A stretch of 64,000 bases of DNA from Dyella silvae (GTDB lineage: Bacteria; Pseudomonadota; Gammaproteobacteria; Xanthomonadales; Rhodanobacteraceae). The notes below the pieces were generated by a model, which was given only the letters and a program-made list of their open reading frames with translations, had not been told where the DNA came from and did no database searches. Position numbers and translations under genes: made by a program. How positions within the stretch are numbered: the first letter of the stretch is position 1; each line of letters opens with the position of its first letter. The DNA is taken from positions 682,001 to 746,000 of the forward strand of contig NZ_JAPJBQ010000002.1 of assembly GCF_026421305.1 (NCBI RefSeq). Reading direction: 5' to 3'. Below, piece by piece: positions 1-8,788 of the stretch.

Positions 1-31
1 GATCGACGCCGAAGTCGCCAGCGCGGGCTAA
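1..31 (+). CDS. 3' end of an upstream gene, possibly ribosomal silencing factor RsfS (partial)
   Basis: Nine codons (IDAEVASAG) run in frame to a TAA at 29-31. The only reason to suggest RsfS is position: rlmH is usually directly downstream of rsfS in Gammaproteobacteria. The residues themselves identify nothing. A hairpin (CGCGGGC at 22-28, loop TAAA, GCCCGCG at 33-39) overlaps the stop codon and may act as a 3' stem. It is followed by a T-rich stretch only about 50 bases later. Confidence 0.3.
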   Translation, partial: IDAEVASAG

Positions 32-115
32 AGCCCGCGTCATGGTGGCGTGTGCCGCGCGCTCATCGATGCGCGTGGTCCTTCTTTTCGTTTCCCTTTT
101 TTTTGGCAGTGACCC

Positions 116-586
116 ATGCGTGCCCGCCTGATTGCCGTTGGTGAACGCATGCCCGCCTGGGTGGCAGAAGGTTTTGCCGAATATCGCAAGCGGTTGTCGC
201 ACGAGCTGCCGCTGGAACTGATCGAGCTGAAGCCCGGCGTGCGCGGCAAAGGGCGCGATGACGCGCGAGCGATCCAGGACGAAGGTGCAGCGATACTCGC
301 GGCCCTGCCTCGTGATATTCACGTCGTGGCGCTCGATGGTCGCGGCAAGACCTGGTCCAGCGAAGATCTCGCTGCGCAACTGGCGAAGTGGCGCATGTCA
401 GGACGCGATCTGGCATTTCTCATCGGCGGACCCGACGGCCATGCGCCGGACGTGTTGGCGCGTGCGGACCAGACGTGGTCACTGGGACCGCTCACCTTGC
501 CGCACATGTTGGTGCGGCTGGTGCTGGCCGAACAACTTTATCGCGCCACGACCTTGCTGGCAGGGCATCCCTACCATCGCGCCTGA
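116..586 (+). CDS. rlmH: 23S rRNA (pseudouridine1915-N3)-methyltransferase RlmH
   Basis: SPOUT-class methyltransferase that uses SAM to methylate pseudouridine 1915 in helix 69 of 23S rRNA on assembled 70S ribosomes. The 156 residues match the family length (E. coli 155). Visible signatures are LDGRGK near residue 74, the SAM-loop IGGPDG near 103, and the C-terminal knot LPHMLVRLVLAEQLYRA ending in GHPYHRA. The last motif is usually NHPYHR. In most relatives maf follows closely; here two other genes lie between them. Confidence 0.95.
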   Translation: MRARLIAVGERMPAWVAEGFAEYRKRLSHELPLELIELKPGVRGKGRDDARAIQDEGAAILAALPRDIHVVALDGRGKTWSSEDLAAQLAKWRMSGRDLAFLIGGPDGHAPDVLARADQTWSLGPLTLPHMLVRLVLAEQLYRATTLLAGHPYHRA

Positions 587-749
587 AAACACGGTACCTG
601 CGGATGTACTGGCCGAGTGATTGTTGCGGGCTCGCTACGCGGACGTGCTATCGCACCAAAGTGGTTTCGTTTCTTTGAAAAGTGGTCATGTCCCGGCATG
701 AGGGTGCTACCGCATACTGGGTGCACCTCGTCATTCCAAGGAATCGGGC

Positions 750-1199
750 ATGTCCGTTACGGTGCGCCAGGCCACCATTCACGATCTCGATCTCGTGGCT
801 CCGCTGTTTGACGCCTATCGGCAGTTCTATGGTCAGCCAGCGGATGGGGAGCGCTCACGGCGTTTCTTGTGCGAGCGTTTTCAGCACAACGAGTCGGTCG
901 TACTGCTGGCGCTCGACCAGGACGGCGGGGGCGTGGGTTTCGTTCAGTTGTACCCGCTGTTCTCCTCCGTGCGTGCTGCGCGCACTTATCTGCTCAACGA
1001 TCTCTTTGTCGCACCCAGCGCCCGGCGTCATGGCGTGGCTGCGGCACTGATGCATGAGGCGGAAGCTTTTGCCCGTGCGATCGGCGCGGTGGGTATGTCG
1101 CTGACGACGGCGCACACCAATGAACCTGCGCAACGGCTCTATGAATCGCTGGGCTGGAAGCGGGAAGCGCAATTTCGCGAGTACGCCATCGCCTTTTGA
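750..1199 (+). CDS. GNAT family N-acetyltransferase
   Basis: A single-domain GNAT protein of 149 residues. An AAGGA Shine-Dalgarno lies about 9 bases before the ATG. The acetyl-CoA loop region reads RRHGVAAALM near residue 90, followed by the typical C-terminal NEPAQRLYESLGWKRE, where the side chains before LGW usually line the acceptor pocket. The acceptor substrate cannot be read from sequence; it could be a small amine, an antibiotic or a protein N-terminus. It sits alone between rlmH and the CoA-transferase gene, with about 160 bases of non-coding DNA in front. Confidence 0.85.
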   Translation: MSVTVRQATIHDLDLVAPLFDAYRQFYGQPADGERSRRFLCERFQHNESVVLLALDQDGGGVGFVQLYPLFSSVRAARTYLLNDLFVAPSARRHGVAAALMHEAEAFARAIGAVGMSLTTAHTNEPAQRLYESLGWKREAQFREYAIAF

Positions 1200-1292
1200 G
1201 ACGATTCTCGCATCCGACCATCGTCTAGCTTGCCAATTGTTTGACGTGGCGCCGCGTTACCATGAGCAGATTGCAGCTCAGGAGTTTTCAAC

Positions 1293-2804
1293 GTGGACAA
1301 GCGCATTCGCCATGCGGGATTGGCCAGCAAAGTCATGACGGCGGCCCAGGCTGCGGATCTGATCGATCACGGTATGACGATCGGCATGAGCGGTTTCACC
1401 GGCGCGGGTTATCCCAAATCGGTGCCGCAAGCCCTGGCCGAGCGAATGACCGCCTCGCACGGGCAGGGTGAACCGTTCCGCGTGCGTGTGCTCACCGGGG
1501 CTTCGACCGCGCCAGAGCTCGATGGCGCGCTGGCTCGCGCCGACGGTATCGACCTGCGATTGCCCTATCAGTCCGATCCGGAGTTGCGCGCACGCATCAA
1601 TCGCGGCGAGATGAATTATCTCGACATCCATCTCAGCCATGTGGCGCAGTACGCATGGTTCGGTTTCTTCGGAAAAATCGATCTGGCCATTATCGAGGCC
1701 ACGGCGATCATGCCTGATGGCAGCCTGTTACCTTCCTCGTCGGTGGGCAACAACAAGACGTGGCTCGATCTCGCTGACAAGGTGATCGTTGAGGTCAACC
1801 ATTGGCAGCCGATGGAAATGGATGGCATGCACGATGTCTATTACGGCACGGCGCTGCCCCCGAACCGCAAGCCGATTCCGCTGCTGAAGCCGGACGATCG
1901 CATTGGTCAGCCGTACCTGCGACTGGATCCGGACAAAGTCATCGCCGTGGTGGAAACCAACGCGCCGGATCGCAACAGTGCGTTTGCGCCGCCGGATGAA
2001 ACCTCGCGCGAGATCGCTGGCCATCTCATCGACTTCTTCCGTCACGAGATCGCCCATGGCCGCCTTGGGCCGCAGCTGCTGCCGTTGCAGTCGGGCGTCG
2101 GCAACATTGCCAACGCTGTGCTCACCGGGCTGCGCGAGGGTGGCTTCAAGGGGCTGACCGCGTTTACCGAGGTGATTCAGGACGGCATGCTCGACCTGCT
2201 CGCCAATGGCGTGCTGTCGGTGGCATCGGCCACGTCGTTCTCATTGAGCCCGGCAGGTATCGAGCGCTTCCTTGCCGATATCGACTTCTTCCGCAAACGC
2301 ATCATTCTGCGCACGCAGGAAATCTCCAATCATCCGGAGCTCGTGCGCCGACTCGGTTGCATTGCGATGAACGGCATGGTGGAGGCCGATATCTACGGCA
2401 ACATCAACTCCACGCACGTGGCGGGCACCAGCATCATCAACGGCATCGGCGGTTCCGGCGACTTCGCACGCAATGGTTTCATGTCGTGCTTCCTCACGCC
2501 CAGCACGGCCAAGAATGGTGCGATCTCCTGCATCGTGCCGATGGTCAGCCATGTGGATCACACCGAGCACGACGTGGCGGTGGTGGTCACCGAGCAAGGC
2601 CTTGCCGACCTGCGTGGCCTGTCACCACGGCAGCGCGCCAAGGTCATCATCGAGCGCTGCGCGCATCCGACCTATCGTCCGATGTTGCAGGACTATTTCG
2701 ATCGCGCCTTGCATGACAGCCGTGGCAAGCACACGCCGCACCTGTTGAGCGAAGCGCTTTCCTGGCATCAACGTTTCCTTGATACCGGGGATATGCGACC
2801 GTAA
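1293..2804 (+). CDS. Acetyl-CoA hydrolase/CoA-transferase family protein (AarC/Ach1-like succinate:acetate CoA-transferase)
   Basis: The 503 residues closely match succinyl-CoA:acetate CoA-transferases (Acetobacter AarC, yeast Ach1), which move CoA between succinyl-CoA and acetate or other short acids. The catalytic glutamate is E293 in TEVIQDGMLDLL, which forms the glutamyl-CoA intermediate. The glycine-rich QSGVGNIANAVLTGL and NGIGGSGDFARN, and HDVAVVVTEQGLADLRGL, are family blocks. The start is GTG at 1293, supported by GGAG 8 bases upstream. It is probably cytosolic and involved in acetate handling or a bypass of succinyl-CoA synthetase. The exact acyl pair is inferred from family resemblance. 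Confidence 0.9.
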   Translation: MDKRIRHAGLASKVMTAAQAADLIDHGMTIGMSGFTGAGYPKSVPQALAERMTASHGQGEPFRVRVLTGASTAPELDGALARADGIDLRLPYQSDPELRARINRGEMNYLDIHLSHVAQYAWFGFFGKIDLAIIEATAIMPDGSLLPSSSVGNNKTWLDLADKVIVEVNHWQPMEMDGMHDVYYGTALPPNRKPIPLLKPDDRIGQPYLRLDPDKVIAVVETNAPDRNSAFAPPDETSREIAGHLIDFFRHEIAHGRLGPQLLPLQSGVGNIANAVLTGLREGGFKGLTAFTEVIQDGMLDLLANGVLSVASATSFSLSPAGIERFLADIDFFRKRIILRTQEISNHPELVRRLGCIAMNGMVEADIYGNINSTHVAGTSIINGIGGSGDFARNGFMSCFLTPSTAKNGAISCIVPMVSHVDHTEHDVAVVVTEQGLADLRGLSPRQRAKVIIERCAHPTYRPMLQDYFDRALHDSRGKHTPHLLSEALSWHQRFLDTGDMRP

Positions 2805-2833
2805 GCGCTCCCGCCGCTACCGAATGCATCCCC

Positions 2834-3403
2834 ATGCTCTATCTCGCCTCACAGTCGCCGCGTCGCCGCCAGCTGCTCGAACAGATCGGAGTGACGTTTC
2901 GCATCGTCGATGTCGATGTGCCTGAGCAGCGTGCGCTGGCGGAGTCGCCGCGTGAGTATGTGAGCCGCGTGGCGCGCGAGAAAGCGCGTGCGGGGCTTGC
3001 TGCTCTGGAGGGCCCGGGCGCCGTGGTACTAGGCGCGGATACTGAAGTGGTGCTTGACGATGAAGTGTTCGGCAAACCGGTGGACGCTGCCGATGCAGCA
3101 GTCATGTTGCGGCGTTTATCGGGGCGCGTACATGACGTGATCTCCACCGTATGGCTGGTGAGCCGGGCGGGTGAGTGGACAGACACCAGCCTGTCGCGCG
3201 TGCGCATGGCCGAGCTGAATGACGCTGCGATCGCTGCCTATATCGGCACCGGCGAGCCCTTTGGCAAGGCGGGTGCGTATGCCATCCAGGGCCACGGGGC
3301 GACGTTGATTGAGCATCTCGATGGCAGTCATTCCGGCGTGATGGGCCTGCCGGTGTTCGAGACGGCGCGGTTGTTGCGCGCGCGTTCGTTGATTCACGCT
3401 TAA
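2834..3403 (+). CDS. maf: Maf family nucleotide pyrophosphatase (YhdE type, dTTP/UTP)
   Basis: Maf proteins hydrolyse non-canonical or excess nucleoside triphosphates to monophosphates and pyrophosphate. The N-terminal LYLASQSPRRRQLL, VLGADTEVVLDD with FGKPVD, KARAG and KAGAYAIQGHGA resemble E. coli YhdE more than YceF, so dTTP/UTP/m5UTP specificity is likely. The length of 189 aa is typical. The gene starts 29 bases after the CoA-transferase stop, so it may be co-transcribed. The usual downstream rng gene is absent; the next gene is on the other strand. Confidence 0.92.
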   Translation: MLYLASQSPRRRQLLEQIGVTFRIVDVDVPEQRALAESPREYVSRVAREKARAGLAALEGPGAVVLGADTEVVLDDEVFGKPVDAADAAVMLRRLSGRVHDVISTVWLVSRAGEWTDTSLSRVRMAELNDAAIAAYIGTGEPFGKAGAYAIQGHGATLIEHLDGSHSGVMGLPVFETARLLRARSLIHA

Positions 3404-3429
3404 GCGCTCGCTTGGTGGCCCATGTCGAG

Positions 3430-3443
3430 GCGCACCTGTGCGC
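3430..3443. repeat. Short REP-like palindrome (GCGCAC-CT-GTGCGC)
   Basis: A small inverted repeat in the convergent gap between maf and the CPBP protease gene. It is flanked by sequence resembling the TGTAGGAGCGCAC repeats common in gammaproteobacteria. A related copy lies downstream of radA near 42691. It may act as a weak bidirectional 3' hairpin. Confidence 0.5.
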
Positions 3444-3467
3444 TCCTACATGTGAACCGGGGCGTGG

Positions 3468-4274
3468 CTAGTGACTCACCATGAACCAGGAAACCACGGC
3501 AAGCAGGTTGTTCATGCCGTGCGCGATCACCGAAGGCCAGATCGAGCCCGACTGCACGCGCAGCCAGCCGAGGATCAGGCCGAGCAACGCCAGATTGGGT
3601 AGTGCGTACCAGAGGAAGCCCAGATCCGGCAGATGGACACAGGCGAACAACAGGCCGGTCAGTGCGACGGCCCAGCCATTGCCAACGTGACGTGCGACGG
3701 CCGAAAGCAGCACGCCGCGAAACAGCAGCTCTTCTATCAGCGGCCCTACGCTGACCACCAGCAGCGCCAGCGGCAGACGCACCAGTAGCGACGTATTCGC
3801 CCCGAGTTGCTTGATGTCCTGACTTACCTGATGACCATGGGCCAGCCATTGCGTGAGCGCGCCGCCGACGAAGGGCATCATGGTGCCCAGGGCGATCGCA
3901 ACGACATAGATGACGATTTGGTTCGAACGGGTAAAGCCGAATCCAGGCAAATCGCTCTGCGACCACAGTGCCGGCCACCAGCGATGTGCCTGGTAGAAGA
4001 TCAGCGCAGCGGAAGCCAGCAGGGTCGCCATCACGGCGATGGCACTGCTATCGGAATGAGCCAGCCAGTGCCGCCCTTGTGTGATGACCTCATTGATGTC
4101 GCCGCCGTGCTGGATCACGGCAAACAGACCGGCCGTGAGGCTGATCAGACCGCCTATCGTCAGCTGTAGTGCGAAGTACAGCGCGATCAGACCGAAGGCC
4201 TGCCACAAAGTGGGCGCCTGCGGCGTCAGGGCGAAGGGCGAAACGTGGGGAATTGTCGGGCGGTTCGCATCCAT
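3468..4274 (-). CDS. CPBP family intramembrane glutamic endopeptidase
   Basis: A polytopic membrane protein of the CPBP (Abi/Rce1) family. Motif 1 is EELLFRG, motif 2 is HLPDLGF and motif 3 is HGMNNLL; these carry the Glu-Glu, His and His/Asn residues that position the catalytic water in the membrane. At least seven hydrophobic segments are visible. I chose the ATG at 4274 (MDANRPTIPH), giving 268 aa. An in-frame GTG at 4319 would add 15 residues, and neither start has a strong Shine-Dalgarno. The substrate is unknown; roles in prenyl-protein processing or bacteriocin immunity are known for relatives. Confidence 0.85.
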   Translation of the reverse strand: MDANRPTIPHVSPFALTPQAPTLWQAFGLIALYFALQLTIGGLISLTAGLFAVIQHGGDINEVITQGRHWLAHSDSSAIAVMATLLASAALIFYQAHRWWPALWSQSDLPGFGFTRSNQIVIYVVAIALGTMMPFVGGALTQWLAHGHQVSQDIKQLGANTSLLVRLPLALLVVSVGPLIEELLFRGVLLSAVARHVGNGWAVALTGLLFACVHLPDLGFLWYALPNLALLGLILGWLRVQSGSIWPSVIAHGMNNLLAVVSWFMVSH

Positions 4275-4461
4275 CAAAACGGTCCAGCGGGCGCGCGAGC
4301 AGGGCAGGTTCGCCAGCACGCATCGCGCTCGTTGGCTGACGTGATCACGCTAGCCCTTGCTATCACGCCCGCGCAATCCTGCCCTTTGGCATGGTTGGAG
4401 CAAAGGCGCTTCGGCTTTCACGGCTTTCACAAGGTCGCGCTGTATAGTGTGCGGACGTTCC

Positions 4462-4495
4462 AAGGAGGAAAACGGCGCTTCGGTGCCCACTCATG
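4462..4495 (+). promoter_or_regulatory. Unusual translation initiation region: strong Shine-Dalgarno, UUCG hairpin, then AUG
   Basis: AAGGAGG at 4462-4468 lies 24 bases from the TerC-gene ATG at 4493, too far for normal use. Between them GGCGC (4474-4478), loop TTCG (4479-4482) and GTGCC (4483-4487) can form a 5-bp UUCG-capped hairpin with one G-U pair. Folding removes 14 bases and leaves about 10 bases of effective spacing. This resembles the hairpin-bridged start of phage T4 gene 38. The base pairing is visible; the function is inferred. Confidence 0.5.
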
Positions 4496-6052
4496 TTCGC
4501 ATTCGACTGGCTGGCCGACCCTACGGCATGGGCAGGTCTCCTCACCCTGGTGGTGCTGGAGATCGTGCTCGGCATCGACAATCTCGTCTTCATCGCGATT
4601 CTTGCCGACAAGCTCCAGGCAAAGGAGCGCGACCGGGCCCGTGTGCTTGGCCTGTCGCTCGCGCTTGTGATGCGACTGGCCCTGCTTGGGGCTATGTCGT
4701 GGATGGTGAAGCTCACGGCACCCATCCTCGTCCTGGGTACGGTGTCGTTCTCCTGGCGCGACATCATTCTGCTGCTGGGCGGCGCCTTTCTGTTGTTCAA
4801 GGCTACCGTGGAGCTGCACGAGCGGCTGGAGCCGGATGACGATCACGACACCGCCAAGCGCGTACCCGCGCGCTTCTGGCTGGTGGTGGTGCAGATCGTG
4901 GCGCTGGATGCGGTGTTCTCGATCGATTCGGTCATCACCGCCGTTGGCATGGTCGATCACCTGTCGTTGATGATGATCGCGGTGGTCATCGCGATGATCC
5001 TGATGATCTGCGCCAGCAAGCCGCTGACGAACTTCGTCAATGCGCGACCGACCGTGGTGATCCTGTGTCTGTCGTTCCTGTTGATGATCGGCTTCAGCCT
5101 GATGGCAGAAGGTTTCGGTTTTCATATTCCGAAGGGCTATCTGTACGCGGCCATCGGTTTCTCGATCATGATCGAGGTCTTTAACCAGACCATGCGCCAC
5201 AACCGTCGGCGCAGCCTGTTCAGTAGTACGCGTACGCTGCGCGACCGCACCGCCGTGGCGGTGTTGAACTTGCTGGGCGGTGCGGGCAGCGATGACGAAG
5301 CCGATGCTGTGAAGACGACGGCTGACAGCACCGATTCCGGCATGGCGGTGTTCGGCAAGGATGAGCTAGCCATGGTGCGTGGCGTGCTGGATCTGGCACA
5401 CCGTCCGGTGCGTTCCATCATGACGCCGCGTCCTGAAATCAACTGGATCGATCCGCGCGAAGGCGCCGAGCAGTTGCGTGCCGAAGTGAGCGCATCCAGT
5501 CATGCGTGGCTGCCGGTGGCAGGTGACGATCTGGATCAGCTGGTGGGCGTGGCGTCCTCGCGCGATCTGCTGGCAAGCCTGCTGGAGCACGGTCGCATCG
5601 ACGTCGAGCAAGTGGTGCGCAAGCCGCTCACCGTGCTGGAATCACTGAGCGTGCTGCGCCTGATCGACGAGTTTCGACGCTCACCGCTACAGGTGGCGTT
5701 GATTGTCGATGAGTACGGCAGCGTGCTCGGCCTGGTGACACCTACGGATGTGCTCGAGGTGATCGCGGGCGAGTTCCCTGACGAAGACAGTGGCGACCCT
5801 TCTGCCGTGCAAGAGAGCGATGGCAGCTGGACACTGGACGCCAGCCTGGATCTGCGCCGAGTCGAACACCTGCTTGGATACCAGCTGAGCAGCGACGACA
5901 GCTTCTCGACGCTGGCAGGCTATGTGTTGCAGCAACTCGGCCGCCTGCCCAACGTTGGCGACACGTTCATCAGCGAAGGCCTGCGCTTCGAGGTCGTGGC
6001 GATGGACGGTGCGCGCATCGAACGGCTAAAGGTTCATCCGGTCGAGGAGTGA
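4493..6052 (+). CDS. TerC-family membrane protein fused to CBS pair and CorC/HlyC transporter-associated domain (YoaE/YegH-like)
   Basis: At 519 aa it matches E. coli YoaE (518 aa). Residues 1-235 are a TerC/LysE-superfamily membrane unit: [20 protein letters not shown] with the conserved Asp, a second [13 protein letters not shown], and [19 protein letters not shown]. Residues about 300-420 form a CBS pair beginning [10 protein letters not shown]. Residues about 430-515 form the CorC_HlyC domain. TerC proteins are implicated in manganese/calcium export and metalation of secreted proteins. I looked for a yybP-ykoY manganese riboswitch upstream and did not see its conserved loop. The specific ion is unknown. 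Confidence 0.9.
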   Translation: MFAFDWLADPTAWAGLLTLVVLEIVLGIDNLVFIAILADKLQAKERDRARVLGLSLALVMRLALLGAMSWMVKLTAPILVLGTVSFSWRDIILLLGGAFLLFKATVELHERLEPDDDHDTAKRVPARFWLVVVQIVALDAVFSIDSVITAVGMVDHLSLMMIAVVIAMILMICASKPLTNFVNARPTVVILCLSFLLMIGFSLMAEGFGFHIPKGYLYAAIGFSIMIEVFNQTMRHNRRRSLFSSTRTLRDRTAVAVLNLLGGAGSDDEADAVKTTADSTDSGMAVFGKDELAMVRGVLDLAHRPVRSIMTPRPEINWIDPREGAEQLRAEVSASSHAWLPVAGDDLDQLVGVASSRDLLASLLEHGRIDVEQVVRKPLTVLESLSVLRLIDEFRRSPLQVALIVDEYGSVLGLVTPTDVLEVIAGEFPDEDSGDPSAVQESDGSWTLDASLDLRRVEHLLGYQLSSDDSFSTLAGYVLQQLGRLPNVGDTFISEGLRFEVVAMDGARIERLKVHPVEE

Positions 6053-6053
6053 C

Positions 6054-6077
6054 GGGTCGCGCATAAGTGCGCGACCC
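6054..6077. terminator. Hairpin downstream of the TerC-family gene
   Basis: A perfect 10-bp stem: GGGTCGCGCA (6054-6063), loop TAAG, TGCGCGACCC (6068-6077). It begins one base after the TerC-gene stop and lies between convergent genes. No T-run follows, so it could be a REP-type 3' stem rather than a classical intrinsic terminator. Confidence 0.55.
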
Positions 6078-6085
6078 ATGACATC

Positions 6086-6481
6086 TCATCCGATGAAGAG
6101 CGCGCGGACCAGCCCCACCACCCCGAGCACGAGCACCACACCCCAGCCAGCCGATGACACCATGTAGCCCGGGCCACGCTTGGCCGGATCCTTCAGGTAA
6201 GCCACCGCGTACCACACGCGGCCGAACACCCAGACCAGACCGGCCAGGCCGCCCCACAGCGAAAATCCGTACTGCACGGCCAGCCATAGCGTCGGCAGGA
6301 AGATGGCGGTGGATTCCAGCGTGTTCATCTGAACGCGCCAGGCGCGCTCAAAACCGGGATGACCGCTGATGGCTGGCGCCTTGACGCCGTACTTCTCGCG
6401 CGCATGGCCAGTGGCCCAGACCGTGCCGAACTGCAGCAGGATGGTGAGCAGAACGACGATGGCGGGCAGGTGCTGGGTCAT
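6086..6481 (-). CDS. MAPEG family membrane protein
   Basis: A small four-helix membrane protein of 131 aa related to microsomal glutathione transferases and eicosanoid enzymes. The signature is RAWRVQMNTLESTAIFLP near residues 50-67, followed by VFGRVWYAVAYLKDP. Arg and Asn of the first block normally contact glutathione in active members. I start at ATG 6481 (MTQHLPAIVV), with GAGAG upstream, rather than the TTG five codons earlier. Bacterial members are mostly uncharacterised, so catalysis is not assured. Confidence 0.88.
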   Translation of the reverse strand: MTQHLPAIVVLLTILLQFGTVWATGHAREKYGVKAPAISGHPGFERAWRVQMNTLESTAIFLPTLWLAVQYGFSLWGGLAGLVWVFGRVWYAVAYLKDPAKRGPGYMVSSAGWGVVLVLGVVGLVRALFIG

Positions 6482-6596
6482 GGCGGGCTCTCGCAAAAAA
6501 GGTGGCTCACTTTAGCCATCACCGGCACGTGGCGGGAGGGGGCGGGAGGGGTTATCGTTTTGCGACCGCCGGTGCGATGCGAGTGAGGGGCGTCCT

Positions 6597-7469
6597 ATGG
6601 ATTGGCAGAAAGGCGAGCGCAGTCAGAATGTCGAAGTCGACAGCGGCGACGGCGGCGGTGGTGGTCCGCGCTTTGGTGGCGGGCGCGGCCTGGGGTTGGG
6701 CGGCATCATCATCCTGGCCATCCTGGGCCTGGTGTTCTTCAAAGACCCGACCGCACTGTTCAGCCAGGTGGATACCGGCGGGCAGCAGCAGGTAGCCGCG
6801 CCAAGCGGCCGTCAGGCGGCGGTCGACCCTCAGACCAAGGATTTCGTGAGCGCGATACTGGGCTCCACCGAAAAGACCTGGGGCGACATCTTCACCGCGC
6901 ATGGCCGGCAGTATGTCGACCCCAAACTGGATCTCTTCAGCGGTGGCGTAAACACCGCCTGTGGCGCCGCGTCGACCGCGGTGGGGCCGTTCTACTGTCC
7001 TGGGGACCAGAAGGTTTACCTGGACGTGGCGTTCTTCCAGGAACTGGCGACCCGGTTTCAGGCATCGGGCGACTTTGCCCGCGCCTATGTGATTGCGCAT
7101 GAGGTGGGTCATCACGTGCAGAAGCTGCTCGGCATCTTCGACCAGGTGGAGCAGGCTCGCCGCCGCGGCGCCCGCATGGAAGGCGCTGACGGTTTGTCGG
7201 TACGGCAGGAGTTGCAGGCTGACTGCTTTGCTGGCGTATGGGCCAATCACAGCCAGCAGCGCCTGCAGTGGCTACAGCCGGGCGACATCGAATCGGCGCT
7301 CAACGCGGCTAGCAAGATCGGCGACGACGCGCTGCAACAGCAGGCGCAAGGCCGGGTGGTGCCCGACTCGTTCACGCATGGCACCTCGGCGCAGCGCGTG
7401 AAATGGTTCCGCGCCGGCTTTGACAGTGGCGACATGGCGAGTTGCAACACGTTCCAGGGCGAGCCCTGA
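6597..7469 (+). CDS. Neutral zinc metallopeptidase (YpfJ family)
   Basis: A 290-aa protein with a Gly-rich N-terminus (residues about 18-35), one membrane anchor (GLGGIIILAILGLVFF), and a periplasmic or cytoplasmic zinc-peptidase domain. The zinc site HEVGHH is at residues 168-173, with the third ligand region ELQADCFAG near 205. The block KTWGDIF near residue 95 and CPGDQKVYLD near 135 are typical of PF04228. The peptidase substrate is unknown in this family. It is monocistronic on visible spacing. Confidence 0.9.
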   Translation: MDWQKGERSQNVEVDSGDGGGGGPRFGGGRGLGLGGIIILAILGLVFFKDPTALFSQVDTGGQQQVAAPSGRQAAVDPQTKDFVSAILGSTEKTWGDIFTAHGRQYVDPKLDLFSGGVNTACGAASTAVGPFYCPGDQKVYLDVAFFQELATRFQASGDFARAYVIAHEVGHHVQKLLGIFDQVEQARRRGARMEGADGLSVRQELQADCFAGVWANHSQQRLQWLQPGDIESALNAASKIGDDALQQQAQGRVVPDSFTHGTSAQRVKWFRAGFDSGDMASCNTFQGEP

Positions 7470-7642
7470 GCAAGGTCTATGTTTGGCCGTAGTCCCGGCG
7501 TGCCCCGCCTTTGGCTGTCGAAAGGCGCCGGGGCTCGATGACAAGCAAGTGAAGCCAGCGGCCATCCCTGCGTCGTGTGTGGGATAACCGTTCTAAAATG
7601 GTGGTCTGCGCGCCTCGGGGTGCGTTACTCAGACGTCTCTGC

Positions 7643-8002
7643 ATGCTGCATCCCTGCCTAAGTTGCGGTGCCTGTTGCGCCTATTTTCGCGTGGCCTTCC
7701 ATTGGTCAGAGGCCGACGCAGCCCTGGGCGGCGTGGTGCCGCCCGAGCTCACCGAGACACTCGACCCGCATCGCCTCGTCATGCGCGGGACGCAAGCGTC
7801 CAGGCCGCGTTGCGTGGCGTTGCAGGGTACCGTGGGCGAGGCCGCCCATTGCGGCGTCTATGAGCGGCGTCCTTCGGTGTGCCGCGAAGTGGAACCCTCC
7901 TGGGAGTTTGGCCGTCCGAGCCCCCAATGTGACAAGGCGCGCCTTGGACACGGTCTGCCGGCATTGACGCCTGCGGATTGGGCCAGCTCCTCGGCGGCCT
8001 GA
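7643..8002 (+). CDS. YkgJ family cysteine-cluster protein
   Basis: A small protein (119 aa from ATG 7643, MLHPCLSCGACC) with the CxxCGACC motif at the N-terminus and further Cys residues (CVALQ, HCGVYERRPSVCR, CDKARLGHGL). These form the metal-binding (iron or zinc) cysteine cluster of YkgJ proteins. A longer reading from 7577 exists, but family members begin just before the Cys motif. The biochemical role is not established; some relatives are called Fe-S oxidoreductases without evidence. Confidence 0.85.
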   Translation: MLHPCLSCGACCAYFRVAFHWSEADAALGGVVPPELTETLDPHRLVMRGTQASRPRCVALQGTVGEAAHCGVYERRPSVCREVEPSWEFGRPSPQCDKARLGHGLPALTPADWASSSAA

Positions 8003-8011
8003 GCCTTCCGG

Positions 8012-8788
8012 TCAGTGTGCTGGGGGAGCGCCAGCCTCATTCTGGAACGCGAGCACAAACTGCTTCAGATCACCCTCGTTAACGTCGGAGATGGCGATAT
8101 AGCGCATGCCGTCGGCGTTCCAACGGATGACCGTATAGCCATGCTCCTGTGTCACCGCTTGCGCAGACGCCGCGCCTTCCATCGGCCATTGGTACAGGTT
8201 GATCACATGCAGGCGGCGTTTGTACACCAGCGCCGCGACGCTGTGGCCGTCGATGGCGTCCAGCCGGCCACCAACCAGCGGAAAACCTTCGCTCGCCAGA
8301 TCCTTCACGCGTGGCGAAAAATCGAGCTTGCCTTCGAACCAGGGTTTGACCGTGTGCTGGTCGGTCGACACCACGTCCATCAGATGCTGGTCTTGCAACG
8401 AGCGCACGTGGCCTGAAATCACCTGGGCCACGATGGGGTCGGCTCCGCCATGCGGACGCAGCAGCTGGAACCATGCCGGGCCGGAAAGCAGCAGTGCGCC
8501 GGCGAACCCCGCCGCCATGGCCACTGCAACAGGGGCTTTGCGCCTTGGCGGAACGTGCGTGTAGGCACTGGTCGGCGACGCGGCATGCCAATGTTGGCGT
8601 AGCGCATCGGGCGCACGGTGATACAGCGTCGGCTGCGCCAATGCTTTGTGCATCGTCGTGTACGTATCGTAACGCGCCTTGCAAGTGGCGCAGGTGTCGA
8701 GATGGCGGGCCATTGCCGCACTATTGGCGGCATCCAGTTCGTCATCGAGATAGGCGTGCAGAAGCAGCCCGGCGTCATCGCACATCAT
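8012..8788 (-). CDS. Anti-sigma factor with N-terminal zinc-finger (zf-HC2) and one membrane segment
   Basis: Residues 1-45 carry the ZAS/HC2 motif: LHAYLDDELD, then HLDTCATC (His-x3-Cys-x2-Cys), which binds the cognate ECF sigma. A transmembrane segment lies near residues 92-112. The C-terminal ~145 residues are probably periplasmic and sense the signal. The start ATG at 8788 is fixed by GGAGG at 8798-8802. The first 14 bases overlap the 3' end of the sigma gene, so the two are translationally coupled. The inducing signal is unknown; the divergent cupredoxin and phosphoesterase suggest envelope redox or metal stress (inference). Confidence 0.88.
   Translation of the reverse strand: MMCDDAGLLLHAYLDDELDAANSAAMARHLDTCATCKARYDTYTTMHKALAQPTLYHRAPDALRQHWHAASPTSAYTHVPPRRKAPVAVAMAAGFAGALLLSGPAWFQLLRPHGGADPIVAQVISGHVRSLQDQHLMDVVSTDQHTVKPWFEGKLDFSPRVKDLASEGFPLVGGRLDAIDGHSVAALVYKRRLHVINLYQWPMEGAASAQAVTQEHGYTVIRWNADGMRYIAISDVNEGDLKQFVLAFQNEAGAPPAH

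Noticed and set aside
4340-4492. yybP-ykoY manganese riboswitch before the TerC-family gene
   Set aside because: TerC genes often have one, but the conserved GGGGAGUAG-type loop and partner were not found. A covariance search would settle it.
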